Positions 1 to 14,392 of a stretch of 64,000 bases of DNA are shown here, one piece after another. A model generated the notes under the pieces. The model had not been told where the DNA came from and searched no databases. It saw only the letters and a program-made list of their open reading frames with translations. The translations under genes were made by a program, and so were the position numbers. The stretch is from Diprion similis (lineage: Eukaryota; Arthropoda; Insecta; Hymenoptera; Diprionidae). The DNA lies in contig NC_060106.1 in NCBI RefSeq assembly GCF_021155765.1, positions 14,658,031 to 14,722,030 of the forward strand, given 5' to 3'. Position 1 is the stretch's first letter. Every line of letters starts with the position of its first letter.

Positions 1-3000
1 GACCCATTCAAAGTCCAGCGCCTAGTCCTTATCCACCCTCCAAGAGTCCACATCACTTAGGAGGTGGCAGTGCGATGAATAACAGAAGCCCAGCACCTGG
101 AGGCAGCCCTGGTCCCCCAGTGGTAAATCATATGTTTCAGATATTCATATTTAATGAAAGAAATATCCATCACCTGCAATAAGTAACAATGAAATATTTA
201 GTCTCTGTTTACATTCTCATACAATTTTTTACCGTTTATCTTCATATGGTACAAGATTCTCATGATTTGAAGAATTATATATTTTTTTTATTTTCCCTGG
301 AGTTTCTCGCTAATAATGTCTGATACCTGACGAATCAAGATTATCTGAGTTGTTCGAATATCAGCTATTAGCCAGCATTCATGACAATCTATCTAATTTG
401 TAGGTAAGATCCAACACGCCAATACTGCAACAAGGTATGCAAGTTCTACAGATTATTCATGGTAATCCACAAAATTACCAACCCACACCTGCTCAATTAG
501 TGACGAGGACACACTTGATTGGAAATCAACAAATCCAAATTGCCACTACCAAACCAACGAAACAACCACCACAAATTTTGCCTAAGCCTCCAAATCAGCA
601 AGCCAGTGTTACACAGCCAAAACAACAGCGAACTACCAACACTGTTACGAGTCAGGTAAATGATGCTCATATATAATTTGAGTTTATTATCTACATAAAT
701 AGGTTCGAAACTAATATGAACAATCAATTGGATGTATTTGACAATTTAAAATGATATATTGGAAATATTTAAAGTAACGTTAGCCCCGAAGGTAAAAATC
801 TATCAACATAATCGTACCTTTTTCAAATCTGAACTCCATAACCAAATTGTTTATCATAGCATTTGCTTTTATGAAAAGATAAATGTATATAAATTCTCTC
901 TCCAATTCTCACTTAGTACTCATAGAAGAAGTTTTAACAACGCTTTAATAATTATTAATGGCATCATATATATGTAACAGAAACAGTTGACGATATATTT
1001 CATCTGGGTTGGCATACTTGGCAACATGAATATTCATTTCTATCAAATGTCCTGTCCTGTTAATATTTCGTGATGTCGATATCCCTTTACATTATTTTTC
1101 ATAATTTTGGGATGATCAGCTACAGTATATGCAGTAATACCAATTCATTTATAAAAGGTTCCTCAACAATCCCAACCACAGTTGGTTCTTACTGGTCCTC
1201 AGACGAATGCCACAACAGCTACCATGATTCCTACAGCACAAGGTCCACTCCTGCTGAACCAGGTTATTATGTCACTTTAATACTAATCTTGAAGTCAAGT
1301 TTCATTCCTTACTTTATTGACTTGTATTTTACTGGTTCATCTTCATGTCAGGGTTTGGAGATCCATGGATATCACTGCACCCAAATACTAATTTTATTAT
1401 TATAAACTATATAACGCTTATGTCAAATATCCTTATAGAAATATCGGCTGTTTGGATGTGATTTAATAGATCCATTACTTGTAAAGCCGAGTATTTGATT
1501 TTTATTCAAATCTTGTCAATGATTTCTACATTATTATTTCAAATGTTCAGTTTCTTTGCAGAAATCACAGATCTATTCATAGGTTTGTGTAATGCGTTTT
1601 AAAGTAAAATTACATTCCATACATTTCTGCGCTTTGCTTTTAATATTTTGTACTACCGTTTTTACTATTTCAAAAGTTTTGAGAACATGCTTCGTCCAAC
1701 CAAAACTTGTGGGTGTTGATCACTTTAAATGGGTTTGGTGCATAGGTTCTACCGTCTTCAGGGCCTGTTATCGTTCAGCAGCAGCCCGGTGGTGTTCAAT
1801 TGATCCTACGGACACCTACGAATGCCCAACAACAAACGCATACCGCACAGGTGATGGTTTCATTCATTCATCAGCATTGCACCAAAATTGAATGAACGTA
1901 CTCACCAAAATACATTCATGTATTTACTGTTCACTTGGATTTTGTTGCTATCATCATTGCTCACAATCAGCTTACATCAAGCTTGTCATTTGGAAAATTC
2001 ATGGGATTAATTTATTTATCTGCCAGCATGTCATTCACGTTATTTTTTACTTTGTTTTTCTCAAACGGTGTTCGAGCTAATGCTTGAAAAGTGGATGAAT
2101 TTACTAATATTGAATATTACGTATTAATACTGTCAGTGTACAAAATCCAGCAGAGTAAGAAGACGACGACCATTTCTAATTCCGACTTCATTGAATCTTT
2201 TCAATCATTAATTATCAATAGTTTACAATTTCAGTTCCCAGCGATCACATTGAGTCTACATTAAGATTATTCTTGCTACAAAGACACACTTTTTGCAATA
2301 GGTAAAATGTGATGTTCGTGTATTATGCTTGAAATGACGTGCAATATAGATAATCCGTACAAAGTTTTTTTTTCGTTAAACACATGTTTTTTCATGTTCA
2401 CGTCTTACTCAATACCATTTTCAAGGTCTAATCTGGGAATCTGCAAACTTTTCATTCATTATTTATCAATCTGAGCTGGTAATAAAACTAAACTGTGTTA
2501 TGCATGAGTGTGCCTTTTTTTAAGTAAACCAAACCTATAACCTAGGTCGACATGATAGTGCAGCAATGATAAGTGCTGACCGTGTTGTTTTTCTAATACA
2601 TTCATCCGAAATTGGCAAACATTCTTCTGCTTTAAAATTATAGCTGACTCAACAACAACTGGTTCGTGTGGTGACAGCTCAAGGAATGCAGTTACAGGGC
2701 TTGGCCCCAGCATTTTTTGCTGTACCAAACGGATTTCCGCCACCGCCACCCCCTGTTTTAAGGCATAATCAAAATAGTCCAGCTCCTCGTAAGTTTGCTA
2801 TGAGCGAAAAACGTTATCAATAGCTATAGAAAATGAAATGTTCTTTCAGAAAAACAGTTCACAAAACATATATCGTGTGCGATACATCAGTAAATAATAT
2901 TACTCTCTCCTTTTTATTTCCAGCAAATAGTGGAGGTAATCCGATAGTAATACAAAACACTATGGTGCAAAGTCCCCAGACGCAACTTACACAAGTGACA

Positions 3001-6000
3001 AATGCAAATGCTTCGAATAATTCAAATTCAAATACTCATACAGTTGATCATAATTTGTTACCTCCGCCTAAAAAAAAAGCTAAGAAAAAGAAAAAGACGA
3101 AAAGAAAAGATGAAGAACCACCAAAGTTAGATTTGGCAAGTATCATGAAAATTTCTGGAATTGGCGACGATGATGACATGTTTGATACAGATTTAGTTAC
3201 TGAGGCAGAGACATCCAATCAAATGCAAATTGAACAAAGTATTGATCAAAGCTTAGGTTCGGCTTTGACGCAAGTATCGATTTGTAATACAATTAATGTT
3301 AATACACAAACGCAGAGTAACCAGAATAGTCGGAATAGTCAGTTGTTAGCACAGTTACAAACACCTGTGCAAAATCCCATTTCTGGACATTTGAGACTTG
3401 CAGTCGGCGAAGACGGCAAATTCATTTTACATCACACGCCAGAACCGAATCATCCAGAAATTGATTCAGCCACGGCTCAGGCTTTAATTCGCTCATTGAC
3501 TCAAGGTGGTGGACAAAATTCTCAAATAATATCTCAACTTCTTGGTCAGGCGACAGGATCGCCACAAAATACTGGACACAATCAACCAATGATACAGATA
3601 CAATCGCACAGTAGGCAGAAATTTGAGAAATCACCTTTGACTACAGCAAATCAAGGGTCGAACCAACCGCAAGGGGCAGTTACCAGTCCAACAAATTGTC
3701 AAGATGCCACCCTGTCGACAAGTCCTGAGCAATTACAGATTTCCCAGAATTTGAATATGCAAAGCAATTTGAGTAATCCCGCAAATCAGAATACCCAAAT
3801 ATCTCCAAGTTTGAACTCGCAAAGTCATGCAAACTCTATGCAAAATTCGAACATGCAACTTTCCACGAATGTGAACATCAATAGCATGTCAAATACTATG
3901 AAAACTCTCCAAACATCGAATACTAGTCTACATAGCCATCAGCATTCTAATCCAAATATACAATTATCGGGTGAAGTTTCATCCCAAAAATTTTCAATGG
4001 TTTGCCCAAAATTCCAAGTTCAAACAAATCAACGAGGTTCAAACACTGGCCAACCTGTTACTACTAATCAACAACATGGGCGTAACTTACAAACCCAGAA
4101 TGTAATTCAGAACCGAGTCACCAATTCCTCTGTACAACTGAGTCCACAACAAACTGTTAAATATTCCCAGCAAGCTGGTCATGGTATACAAAAGCCCATG
4201 CAGAGTACTCACTCGGTGCAGGTAAACTCTCAATTGGTTAATTTGCTTCCAAAAAATGCGCAATCGATACAGCAAATTAATATGCAGCAAGAGACTCATT
4301 GTAATCAGCAAACAACGCAAACTGGTCAACTGTTACAAAGCCAAAATGTACAGCACATTTTCCAACAAAATCCCAATGCGAGTAGCAATTTACAACACAA
4401 TATTTTACCATTAAATTCTGTTAATAACATGCAACACAATATTTCTACAAGTGGACAGCAAAATACGAGCAAAAATGTTCACCAAAGCAGTACCGCTAGC
4501 ACACAACAACAGCAACAACACCAAAATAATATTTCACAACAAAATGCAACTGCTACTCAACAACACTTGGAACAAAGTTTGCATCGTAATATGGCGAGTG
4601 ATTTGCATCCTAATTCAGCCAATATTGTTAATCAAAATGCATCCAACAATTTGCAACATGGGACAACGAATAATAAACAACAAAATGTATCTACTGATTC
4701 TCAAAATGTCAGTTCAAAGCAGCACAAGACGGCATATACGAATACGAATTGTTCAGAAAATTCACAGTCAGTTAATTCTCAAAGTGGAACAAACAATGTG
4801 CAACAACAGAAAATTTTGATTTCGAATTCTCCTTGTCAACGGAATATGCAGCAGACTGATCTTCAGAAGGTTCAAGCATCCAGTACCAATACGATGAATT
4901 CTGCTGCAACAAGTATATTCAATAATGCTCCAAAAATTACACCTGAAATTCTGAATGCTCTGAGTAATTTGAACCCAAACGATCAGTTATTAATTGCAAA
5001 TGCTAATGGCCAAATGCAAGTTATAAGTCAACAGTTATTGCAGCAATTTCTATCTGGACAGTTAAATGTCTCACAACAAACCCAGAATCAGAATCAAACA
5101 CAGAAAATTGTCATTGGAGAACCAAACTCCAACAATCAGAATTTGCAAGGTGTACAAATAAATACACCCACCAGTCAAATAATTGTAAACAGCTCAGGGG
5201 GTGCACCGACCATACAAAACAATATCCAGAATATTGTCGTACAAGCGGCACCATCGCAAATGCCGCAACAAATACAAATACAGAATTCAGGTTTTCCAAG
5301 TCAATTTATTGACAATCTAAATCAACAGCAAATTAGAAATTTGGGAAATAATTCAACAACTACTAGTTCGGCACCCAAGAAAGCTAAGCTTACCAAGAAA
5401 GTTAAGGTCGCTGTTACTTCGGCTCAAAACGTCAGTTTTCAAACGGTAATTCTATTTCAATTAATTTTTAGATGAAATCCAGATCTTAAGCACTCGTTTT
5501 TATCCCAAATTGTTTGGATTATATTCAACTTGTGCTTTTCGTAATTAAATTGAGAATGTGACTTGAAAACATAAAATTGTTATACAATATTTAGTGTTTG
5601 AACGGTTTCATTTAAGATATGTAATTTCGGAAAAACGTTGCAGTTTACATTACAACTTTGACTTTTATAGGTTACCAAAGCTGTTGCGGTATCTCGAACT
5701 ACAATGACGACGACAACATCAACTCAAAAAACTAGCCTGTGTGATAGTACTAATAAAAGCAACTTGAGTTTGGTGACTCAGAGTACAAATTCAAACAAAT
5801 CCGAACTCCCTCCAACTTCAACTAACGGTTCTGTAGTTTCACCAATGCCAAATAATCAAAATTTGATTTTACCTAATGGACAATTGGTCCAAAGGGTGCA
5901 AACTATACAGTTGCCTGTGCAAAAACAGCAGATGCTGAAAAATATTCAGGCACAAATACAGGCAATCCTTGCACATAAACCCAATAATCAAGCTGAACAG

Positions 6001-8586
6001 CTTGCTTTAACAAAGCTCTACCACGAACAGAGCAGAATTTTCGCCAGCGGAAAAGTTATCAGCAGCACTTCTCACCCAGTGAGTAGTGTGAGTATGAGAA
6101 CGAAATTACAATTACTGTGATTATTACAGAACATATCTACTACATTGTATTATTAAATTCAGCTTTTTCATGTAAATTTATTTCGTCGAATCTGTTTACT
6201 ATAATAGATGTAATACAAATTTTAATGAAATGGGTTGTTTCAGGGTGCTGAGTCAACTATGAGTGTTAATGTTGTATCAACCTCGGTACCTACTTCTCAG
6301 TCATCGAGTATTTGTAAAAATCAAACATCGACAGCGCAAACACAGACGTTTAGCAATCCTTCTTTGGCTACAACCGCGAATGCTCAAATTCCAATTTCTA
6401 CATCACTTAATATTCAAAGTAGTGTTAGTACTGCTTTTGTCGGCAATCCAACCCAGGCGCAACCTACAGTAAGTATCATTAGCTGTGTAACTTCAATTTT
6501 CAAACTGAATTCATTGAATCAATCACATTACTTACTTATACGGGCAATTTGGAAATGTTACAGGGACAGCAAAATATTCAGGCACAATCTGCCCAGACTG
6601 TTCATCATCAAAATATGAGTCCAGTCGAGTCGAAACAGCATAAATTTTATCAGAATCAAAGTCAGCCGATTCCGAGTCAATCAAGTACGAGCACAACACC
6701 GTATTCTGGGTTGAATGACATGCCGAGTTCAGCACAAAATAGTTTACAAAATCAAACACAGTCTCAACAAATGATTGCACAACAATCAACGCAATGTCAA
6801 ACAGATCCGTTGGATGTGAAACCTAATATACAAACGCTCAGTCCGATCAAACAGGAAATACCATCGCCAATTCAAATCCAAGTTCAAATTGGATCTCCTG
6901 TTGGTCAGGTCTCATCTAATTCACCCAGAATTGCGTCAAAATGTTCTCAACAAAATCAAAGCCCAGTGAATATAAATTCATCCCAGTGCCAGATTAAACA
7001 ATTAAGTACTCCAGGAAATAATTCTTCACCATTGGTAAGCCCACGACAAGCCGTCAAAAGGCCTGCCTCAAGTCCGATTTGTCGACAAATTAATCGCAGT
7101 GATTTGTAAGTATTATAGTTTATAATTTTACCAATCTTTATATCACATTGCGTTACAAGTACAAAGCTAATTGCTATAATTTTTCTGTAAAAAATTGTTT
7201 CTTGGTGGGAAGCTTTCAAAAACTTTCAGCCATCTATCAATTGGTTAATTATTTTATGTCATTTTCCTTATTAGACTGGAACAACAGTTGAAAATAGACC
7301 AAAATGGTGCAATAAACCCAGATATGAATACTCCATTTAGTAGTAAATCAGACGCATGTAAGCGTTTGATTAGATATCACTGTTTCAATGAGCAAGTGCT
7401 GAGTTCAAAAGATCTGGCAAAAGCGGATGAAATATTTGAGGAGACAGCTAAACATCTATTAAGCAAATTTAACTCTATGATGAATAAATACACGTACCTG
7501 TTACTTATGGAAAGCATGGTGAGTTTAGAATCTTCCTAACAAATTCAATGACTGATCACATTATTTTACAGCTACGTTCTGTAATTAAAATCTCTTGTTT
7601 TCAGCGAGAGGTGAGAACCTCAGAATTGATGATGATTGATAGGACATTTGTTGCCGAGGAGCAGAGCATCTTAAGTAGACTCCGAGAACAGGAGGCTAAA
7701 GCCAATGGTACGAGTTGTTGCCAAAAGTTTTTTTTATATTTTCATACTTTTGTGCTAGTTTTGGTGTGAACCTTATTTACTTTTTTTAAATTCATGCTTA
7801 AGTCTTCAGTTAAAAGCTTTTTATTTAAAAAACGAAATTACTTTTTTTTTTATAATGTCATAATCATTTGTTATTTAAATTGCAGAAGACTTTAAAAAGG
7901 AGGAGAAACCTATGGTTCCAAAAGTCGAGCCTGGCCTAGCGGATGACGTGAAACCTCCGCCAATGCCTGCTAATGTAGCCGTCAAGCGGGAACTAGAGGA
8001 CGACTATACAGAGATGGATGAAGATACCAAACCTCAGATAAAACCATTAAGTTGTACAAGTGGAGATTACGATGAGTGGCTGGAAATACAAAAGGAATTA
8101 GGTGCATATTCTACATCTGGTGACAGCTCAAAATGTAAAAACAGTGGTAACAATAGTAGTGCGATGACACGGACATCGAGAAGTGAAAGGACGCGAGCCA
8201 ATGGTGAATATCGTGGTAGTGTAGTGAGTTCGGGTCTGATTTTGAAAAACTCTTGCGAAACAGTCCCTGTTACGGCGCGCCGCTGGAGCGGTGCCACAGA
8301 TTTAGAAAGAGATCTATTAGAAGATGCAGACAGTTTAGATGGACTAGTTTTAACATCTCAGGCCCAATGTCCACCACCGATGCATCTCTCCAACGATAAT
8401 GACAACGACAACGACGACATAACTGCTCAGGTTCAATCGGCAATAGACAGCATTTTGAATCTGAAGCAAGGCCCGTCGAACCCTCTTCCTCCACCGCCTC
8501 TCCCTGCAACCACATCAACCTCCCAGAACAGTGAATCTAAAGATGCTGCATTAGATCAAGCTGTGAGGAGCATTCTTGGCTCGTGA
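1..8586 (+). CDS. BICRA: GLTSCR1-domain ncBAF (SWI/SNF) subunit, BICRA-like, 5' truncated by window
   Basis: Twelve exons can be joined in phase: 1-122, 404-655, 1158-1262, 1746-1850, 2644-2788, 2924-5445, 5671-6078, 6244-6468, 6564-7105, 7275-7518, 7605-7707 and 7886-8586 (TGA). This gives about 1820 residues, with the start outside the window. The family signature is in exons 10-11: an acidic-hydrophobic helix block with RYHCFNEQVLSSKDL, then NKYTYLLLMESM and MIDRTFVAEEQSIL, which is the conserved GLTSCR1 domain of BICRA/BICRAL. In mammals that domain joins the protein to the BRD9-containing ncBAF complex in the nucleus; I infer the same role here. Everything upstream is low-complexity Gln/Asn/Ser/Thr, including an 840-codon exon with a Lys-rich stretch near 3070-3115 (PPPKKKAKKKKKTKRK) that is probably a nuclear localisation signal. 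The C-terminus is acidic and proline-rich. The donor of exon 3 (CAG/gttatt) is weak. The domain call is firm; vertebrate-type naming is by analogy. Confidence 0.88.
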
Positions 8587-9790
8587 CCCCCCTACAAGAA
8601 AGTTCGTTAAGTAAGTTCTGTTCAACAAGGTCTCTAGACTAGATGAAATTGTGTGTTTCATTATTTAAATTAATAATCGGTGGCACAAATGCCTGAGAAA
8701 TAATAGTGTAATCATTTAATAATGGTATAAAAATAACGTGAAACGCAACATCCTGAAAACGTAATAATGATAGTATAATGCCAATTAGAAAATTGTGATC
8801 TCTTCTAGCGACCTTGCTGTTGAGTCAAGCATATGCAATCATCAACGTGGTAGTAATTTTGAGGATAATATTTATTTGAACCCAATTATTATATATTATA
8901 TTATCAGTTCAGAAAATGGCAGCTATATCTATAAAGTCGATCCAGAGTCGATGATCTTATATAGTACAATCTGAGGTGACAGGGTTAGAAACAATTGAGA
9001 CTTTGGTGTAACCAATAATATCTAATTTTATGTATACTTAAGTATTGTTCCTTACTACTATATTATATTTTTTTTTTTAATCTAATTTAATTTTTTTTTC
9101 ATTAATCTTTGTTTCGGTTTAGATCGTCAAGTAAATTCAAACTAAACAAAAGTATATTATTTATTTACTTGTCACTGTGCTGATACTAACAGTAAGTGTG
9201 AATTACATTATTTTTGTTTTTTTGTCTCTTGGAGCTCACCAATTTACCACGTTGAACAGAGTGCATTTAATAACATTCAATCATAACGGCTCTTAAATTA
9301 TAAACCATTTGTTTTCGCAATGGCAATAATTATAAAACTAATTACATACTTTCCAATAGAATAGAAATAAATAAGTGAACTTACAATGTAATTCATAATT
9401 GTAAATGTGGCTAGGTAGTTAGGTCTGCTCAGATGGATATCTGTTGGTTCGTAGTGTAATTTTGTACAAAGAAACTATTTAAATTGATATATTCCGGTTT
9501 TAGCGATCACAGTTTACAAATACTTAAAGGATCGGTGAATTGTAAATACGTTTTTAACTACATTATTATTATTATTATTAAACATATATGAAACATATTG
9601 TAAAAAGGTTGGTTAATTTAAAGGTATGATATATGAATTTCTTTGAACAGAAAAAAATACAAACACCCTAAATTGGAACACAGAATCAAACTTTTTTATT
9701 GAGAAATCATAACGTTTTACAATTTTTATGGTCTTGCAAACAAATAATAAGTGTCAAACAAAGGTAGTACTTAGGTGAAAAATTTGTATA
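8587..9790 (+). other. 3' flank / probable 3' UTR of the BICRA-like gene
   Basis: AT-rich, no sustained reading frame. It contains a short (ATT)n run near 9562-9580 and an AATAAA hexamer at 9366-9371 that could serve as a polyadenylation signal about 780 bases past the stop codon. Nothing else is recognised. Confidence 0.5.
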
Positions 9791-9794
9791 TGAG

Positions 9795-10168
9795 GCGTTC
9801 TCCGTCAGTTCAAACAGTTTTTGCGAACCCTCTCGGATATCACTCATAATTGATCACATTTTAGTACTACTTGAATATAGTCTCTGTAAATTTTTTTATG
9901 ATCCCTAAATCACTTTTTTCGAGAGGTGATTCTTTTTTTTGTAATTCATACAATTTGGATTGGCTTAGTCCGTTTTGTGTAGAAGAAAAATTCAAATAAA
10001 ATTTTTTCACACAAACGGACATCTTCAATGTCACTCTTAATTTTATATAGATTATCAGGATATCTAAAAAGCCTATAGAAAAATTGGCATAGTGGGCATT
10101 GGCCATTTGATGTAGTTACAAAAATTTTCTTCCAACGTCTCAGCACGAAATCGCATTAGACCAACCAT
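9795..10168 (-). pseudogene. Decayed copy A of an unidentified coding sequence (head-to-head pair)
   Basis: Read on the minus strand from an ATG at 10168, the frame begins MVGLMRFRAETLEE and continues to a stop. It then resumes in other frames as FYRLFRYPDNLYKIK and SKLYELQKKESPLEKSDLGI before breaking down. The same segments in the same order occur in copy B on the plus strand, which shows that both descend from one protein-coding ancestor. At the DNA level the downstream parts also align, for example around TCAATTATGAGTGATA. Frameshifts and stops make this copy non-functional. I do not recognise the protein family; a gene or a transposon-carried ORF are both possible. Confidence 0.55.
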
Positions 10169-10234
10169 TGTGTCGATATATTTTTATTACTAAAACAGTT
10201 CTGGAAAGTTTTACGTGTACACGGTGTGACAGGA

Positions 10235-10640
10235 ATGGTTAGACTAATGAAATTTGATGCTGAGACTGTTATGAAAGAATATTTAACTCCCTTATATAGT
10301 CGATGCCCACCATACCCCGTATTCTGTATTTTCTTCACATATCTCTGTCGATTATACAAAATTAATTGAAAATACACAAATAAGAGCTAATGCCTTATTA
10401 ATAAAATTCAAAGAAAAACAACATTTTTTGATAATAACAATTTTTCTGCCAGTCTTGCCCGATCTAAGCTATATGAATTATAAAAATAATCTGTCGAAAA
10501 TAGTAATTTAGAAATTGATTGTGAAGAATATGTACAGAGTCTACTTTCAAATAGTACCAAAATATGGCCAATTATGAGTGATACCTGGCGAGTCTTAGAC
10601 AAAGTGGCTGAACTGATGGGAAATCTCCCGTGTAAGCATT
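10235..10640 (+). pseudogene. Decayed copy B of the same unidentified coding sequence
   Basis: The plus-strand frame from the ATG at 10235 begins MVRLMKFDAETVMKEYL and reads to YKIN before a stop. After a frame change it gives a segment with RSKLYEL, then NLEIDCEEYVQSLLSNSTK and MSDTWRVLDKVAELMGNLP. The last part is open for more than 40 codons and ends at a donor-like GT (ccgt/gtaagc near 10632), so the ancestor may have had introns. Two in-frame stops lie in the SKLYEL block. The copy starts about 66 bases from the start of copy A, in the opposite direction. Product unknown. Confidence 0.55.
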
Positions 10641-10649
10641 CACATATGT

Positions 10650-13600
10650 ATGTATTATTGAGCATACAAATGCATATAAAATATACATATTACCAGATGG
10701 AGGGCATGATACAGAACACTTGTTTATTCTTACGCATTAAAAACGAAGAATGTTTAATACATGTCTTAGGAAATGTATCAAGTATTGTATCATGATTGAT
10801 TGAATAATGTGTTCAATTCATTTAAGGTTGTGCCAGAAATACTAAAACTTGGTTTACACAGATGCATAATAAATGTTACATCACAATTCTAAATTATGCT
10901 TGAGTTATTTTTTTCTCGCTTGTTTGAGGAATGAAATTCTAGTAAAGAATATTCTGAGCACAATAGCATGTGATGGAAATTTCATAATAAGCAGTCATTT
11001 AGTTATTAAAGCGTCATGTCCACCATCTGTTGACAGTTGCAAAAGTTTTCTTTAAAGAATATTTTACCTATTTCTGGCTAAAGTAATCCAAGACTGACGT
11101 ATTATACCGGCAAACATGCAAAATAACATTATTTAATAAATATCCAAGAATAATCCAATTGTATATAACATTAAAATCGGTACCTTGCAGCCATAGAACC
11201 TGAATTTCATTTTTACAAAGTTTTTACATGTTATTATCGTTTGCGCCTAACAAAGTGTAATGGATATAAACTTGACATCTGTGTGATAATAGTTCTACAC
11301 TACACGATCTCGTGGCGAAGCAGGCGATTGAATCTTCTATTATTTTTGAAAATAACACAATGAAAAATCGATGAAAGTAATTAATATTGAAGATCGCGAA
11401 TTACGAGTACTATTTATTTATTCTATTTTAACTTCTGAAAGTGATTCAGATCTAATAATTTGTACCACTGTAAAATATTAGGAAATATGCCCAAGGAATG
11501 ATGTACTGCGAAGTTAAAACTCTGGCTCAGAACGGCATAATTCATAATAAAATTAATTACAATTATTAAATCATAATTTTAATTTTATGTAATGAATAAT
11601 TAGTAATTTTTATGTTCCTATTGACATACATGAACGTGGCTTATCGCGCACACATGAAAAATTAATTTATTATAATATTCCCCTGTAAATTACCACCTAT
11701 TCTAGGAACTTATTAGTATCAGACAATTCTGTGGATTGAAAATCATCCTTTGAGAAATGCCGTTTGCTTGACGTTTGATCTTATGATATACCTAATGCAA
11801 GCTTATGATATAAAATATATCAAACTAGTGCAACCGTTGCAACAAGTGAAATCGTAGGGTTTCCAATGATTGAATTTATGCAAGGCTGTTTATTCGTAAT
11901 AATTGAACACAGGTCAAAATAGTTGCATCCGCATTATCAGTGTCCACAAATTCGCGTGCACCCATTTGCAAAGACTTTCTGTATCTTCAAATTCAAATAA
12001 CTTTTAATAGCCCAGGGTCTGGTAGGTTTGTTCAAAATATATCACTTTTGTTAATTTGATACATATCTTTTTATTCCTACTCATCTATATCTTTAATATA
12101 ATTAAGTCTTGCAAAGTTAAAAAACCTTATGTTAGTTATTATTTATTTATTAATAAATGTACTGAGAATGTGATGAAACAAATTTCCGATCCGTGTTCCA
12201 AGGATACTCACCTTTTGGCTCTGGCTTCATGGTATCGATATACTGTGCTCAGTTAGCTTTAGAATAGCGTGTAATACAGTTGATCATGATAAAACTGGAT
12301 GCTTAAATTTTATTTAAGTATCTGGTTGCACCGTCCATGTATAGATACAATCAATGGCATTGCATTAATTATCTGTGATCTGAATTTTCAAAGATCAGAT
12401 AATCATGTTTTCTCTATAAAAATTCATGTATCATATGCAATCTATGAAAAATACTGCAAAATATATTGTTAGTAAATATAGTCGTAAAAAATCATTCAGC
12501 AAGCCATGAAACTGACAATCACTTTGACAGGTGCCGACGGAGTTGAACCTTAAATCTTTCTTTCTCCATTGTGAAACATTCATATTTCATTTGGTGTTGA
12601 TTTGAACAAATACAGACCATCTGAACTTTGCCCCATCGTTAAGAATTATATGCATAGATCTCCCAATAAATGTGTGCGCGGGTTGGCCCATTTACAATTT
12701 GGTTGTGAGGGATATTTTGTAAGCTGTCACTGGCTTGGCGGGTAGGAGCTTGAAGCTCTTTATAAAGTCGATAAGTTAAACTAATGTATATACGTATACA
12801 AGAATTCAGTTTGTGGTGACAACGTTGCCCTGACCTTTTTCTAAATCATTTTTTCTTTTGATAATCCAATAAAAATTATTTCTCTTTAGTTACTATGGGT
12901 ACGTTCCGTTATTGGCTGTGAATATCGAAAATAAATCAAGAAAGAGGTGCAGCTTGACAATGCCCTAGCAGCATCGGGGGGACACTAAACTGCTGACTAT
13001 GCTGCTGACAGCAGGGTAGTAAGTCATAGAAGAAACATTGTATCTTCTTATTTGGTTTGCAATCCAGAGTCGCTTTTAAACTCTTTCGACAGTTGACAAC
13101 AGAAATATTTAGATGATGAGTTTCCATAACATTTACATAAAATAATAAAACAAGAAATTAACATCTGTAAGCAATAGTCAAATAAATTGTACATCATTAT
13201 CATTAGTTTGAGACTTCACTTTTTGTAAATTCGCACTCTTATAAGTTCATCAGAAGAAATCAAGTAATATGTAATAAATTGAAAAACACTTTCCAAGCTC
13301 AATAATTCATATGCAAATATTATGTTACATGTTCAGAAATGTTATGGGTACTATCAAACCATGATTTATTTGCAGGGCATAATTTATAACGTTTTGACTG
13401 TCGATAATGACCTGTAACAAAGCCATTAATGTCTATAACCAAATCATAAACATTGTTAGCAGTACTTCATTGTTGAAAATCTATTTATATTGCTCAGTGA
13501 AGTTTTTTTTTCGTACGCGTTAATGCAATTACAACCAGTGACAGAATGTAGATATAATATAATTGATGATTTCATTAATACTGTAAATTGTAAATAAAGT

Positions 13601-14359
13601 AAATAATGTACTCTAAGATGTAAAGTAATAATCAAGGCAATGCTATGAAACAAAGGCCGAAGAGGTCACAAACGTATATCTCCGTCATTAAACTATTAGT
13701 TTATTAGCGGAGTTATCAAATAAAATTAAGAAAGCTAAATGGAAATTATGTTCCAGTGTTGTGGGAGGACTTGGACAGTTGTTTTTTTTCCGCGCGTGCT
13801 GTACTAGACTGTATCGATATAATTTAATTCTTTGATTAGATCAATAAATAAAATTAGGTACTTTTACAAAAGATAAGATATAGAATAAGAATACACCAAC
13901 TTGCTCCAATATAATTTAAAAGTTGAATAATTACTACAGTTAATACACGAATTAGATCGTCTGTATATTAGAATAATAAATATAAGGAGAAATAATTTTA
14001 TAATAAAATACGACTTTGAACCATAAAAGGGTGACAGCTATATATTGTAATATTTTATTTTCTTCCCTTAGATTTGGATTGCATCATTTTACCCAGAATA
14101 ACTAATATAATGCCACAGAAGCAGAAGTGTATACATTTTCTTCAACTAGCAGAGAAATGAAGATGAGTGAACACTCATCCCATTTTGATTGCCAAAGAAA
14201 TCGCGAGGTGAGAACTGATGCATTTAATTTCTGACAATTACTTGAATGTCCGAAGAGTAATGGAGCCACGCATTTCAGAACAGGTTGTATCATTATCAAT
14301 ACTAGCATTAAAGTAAATGTTGAGCATCATCATGTCAAACAACTGTCGTATTTTTTTTT

Positions 14360-14392
<33 letters not shown>

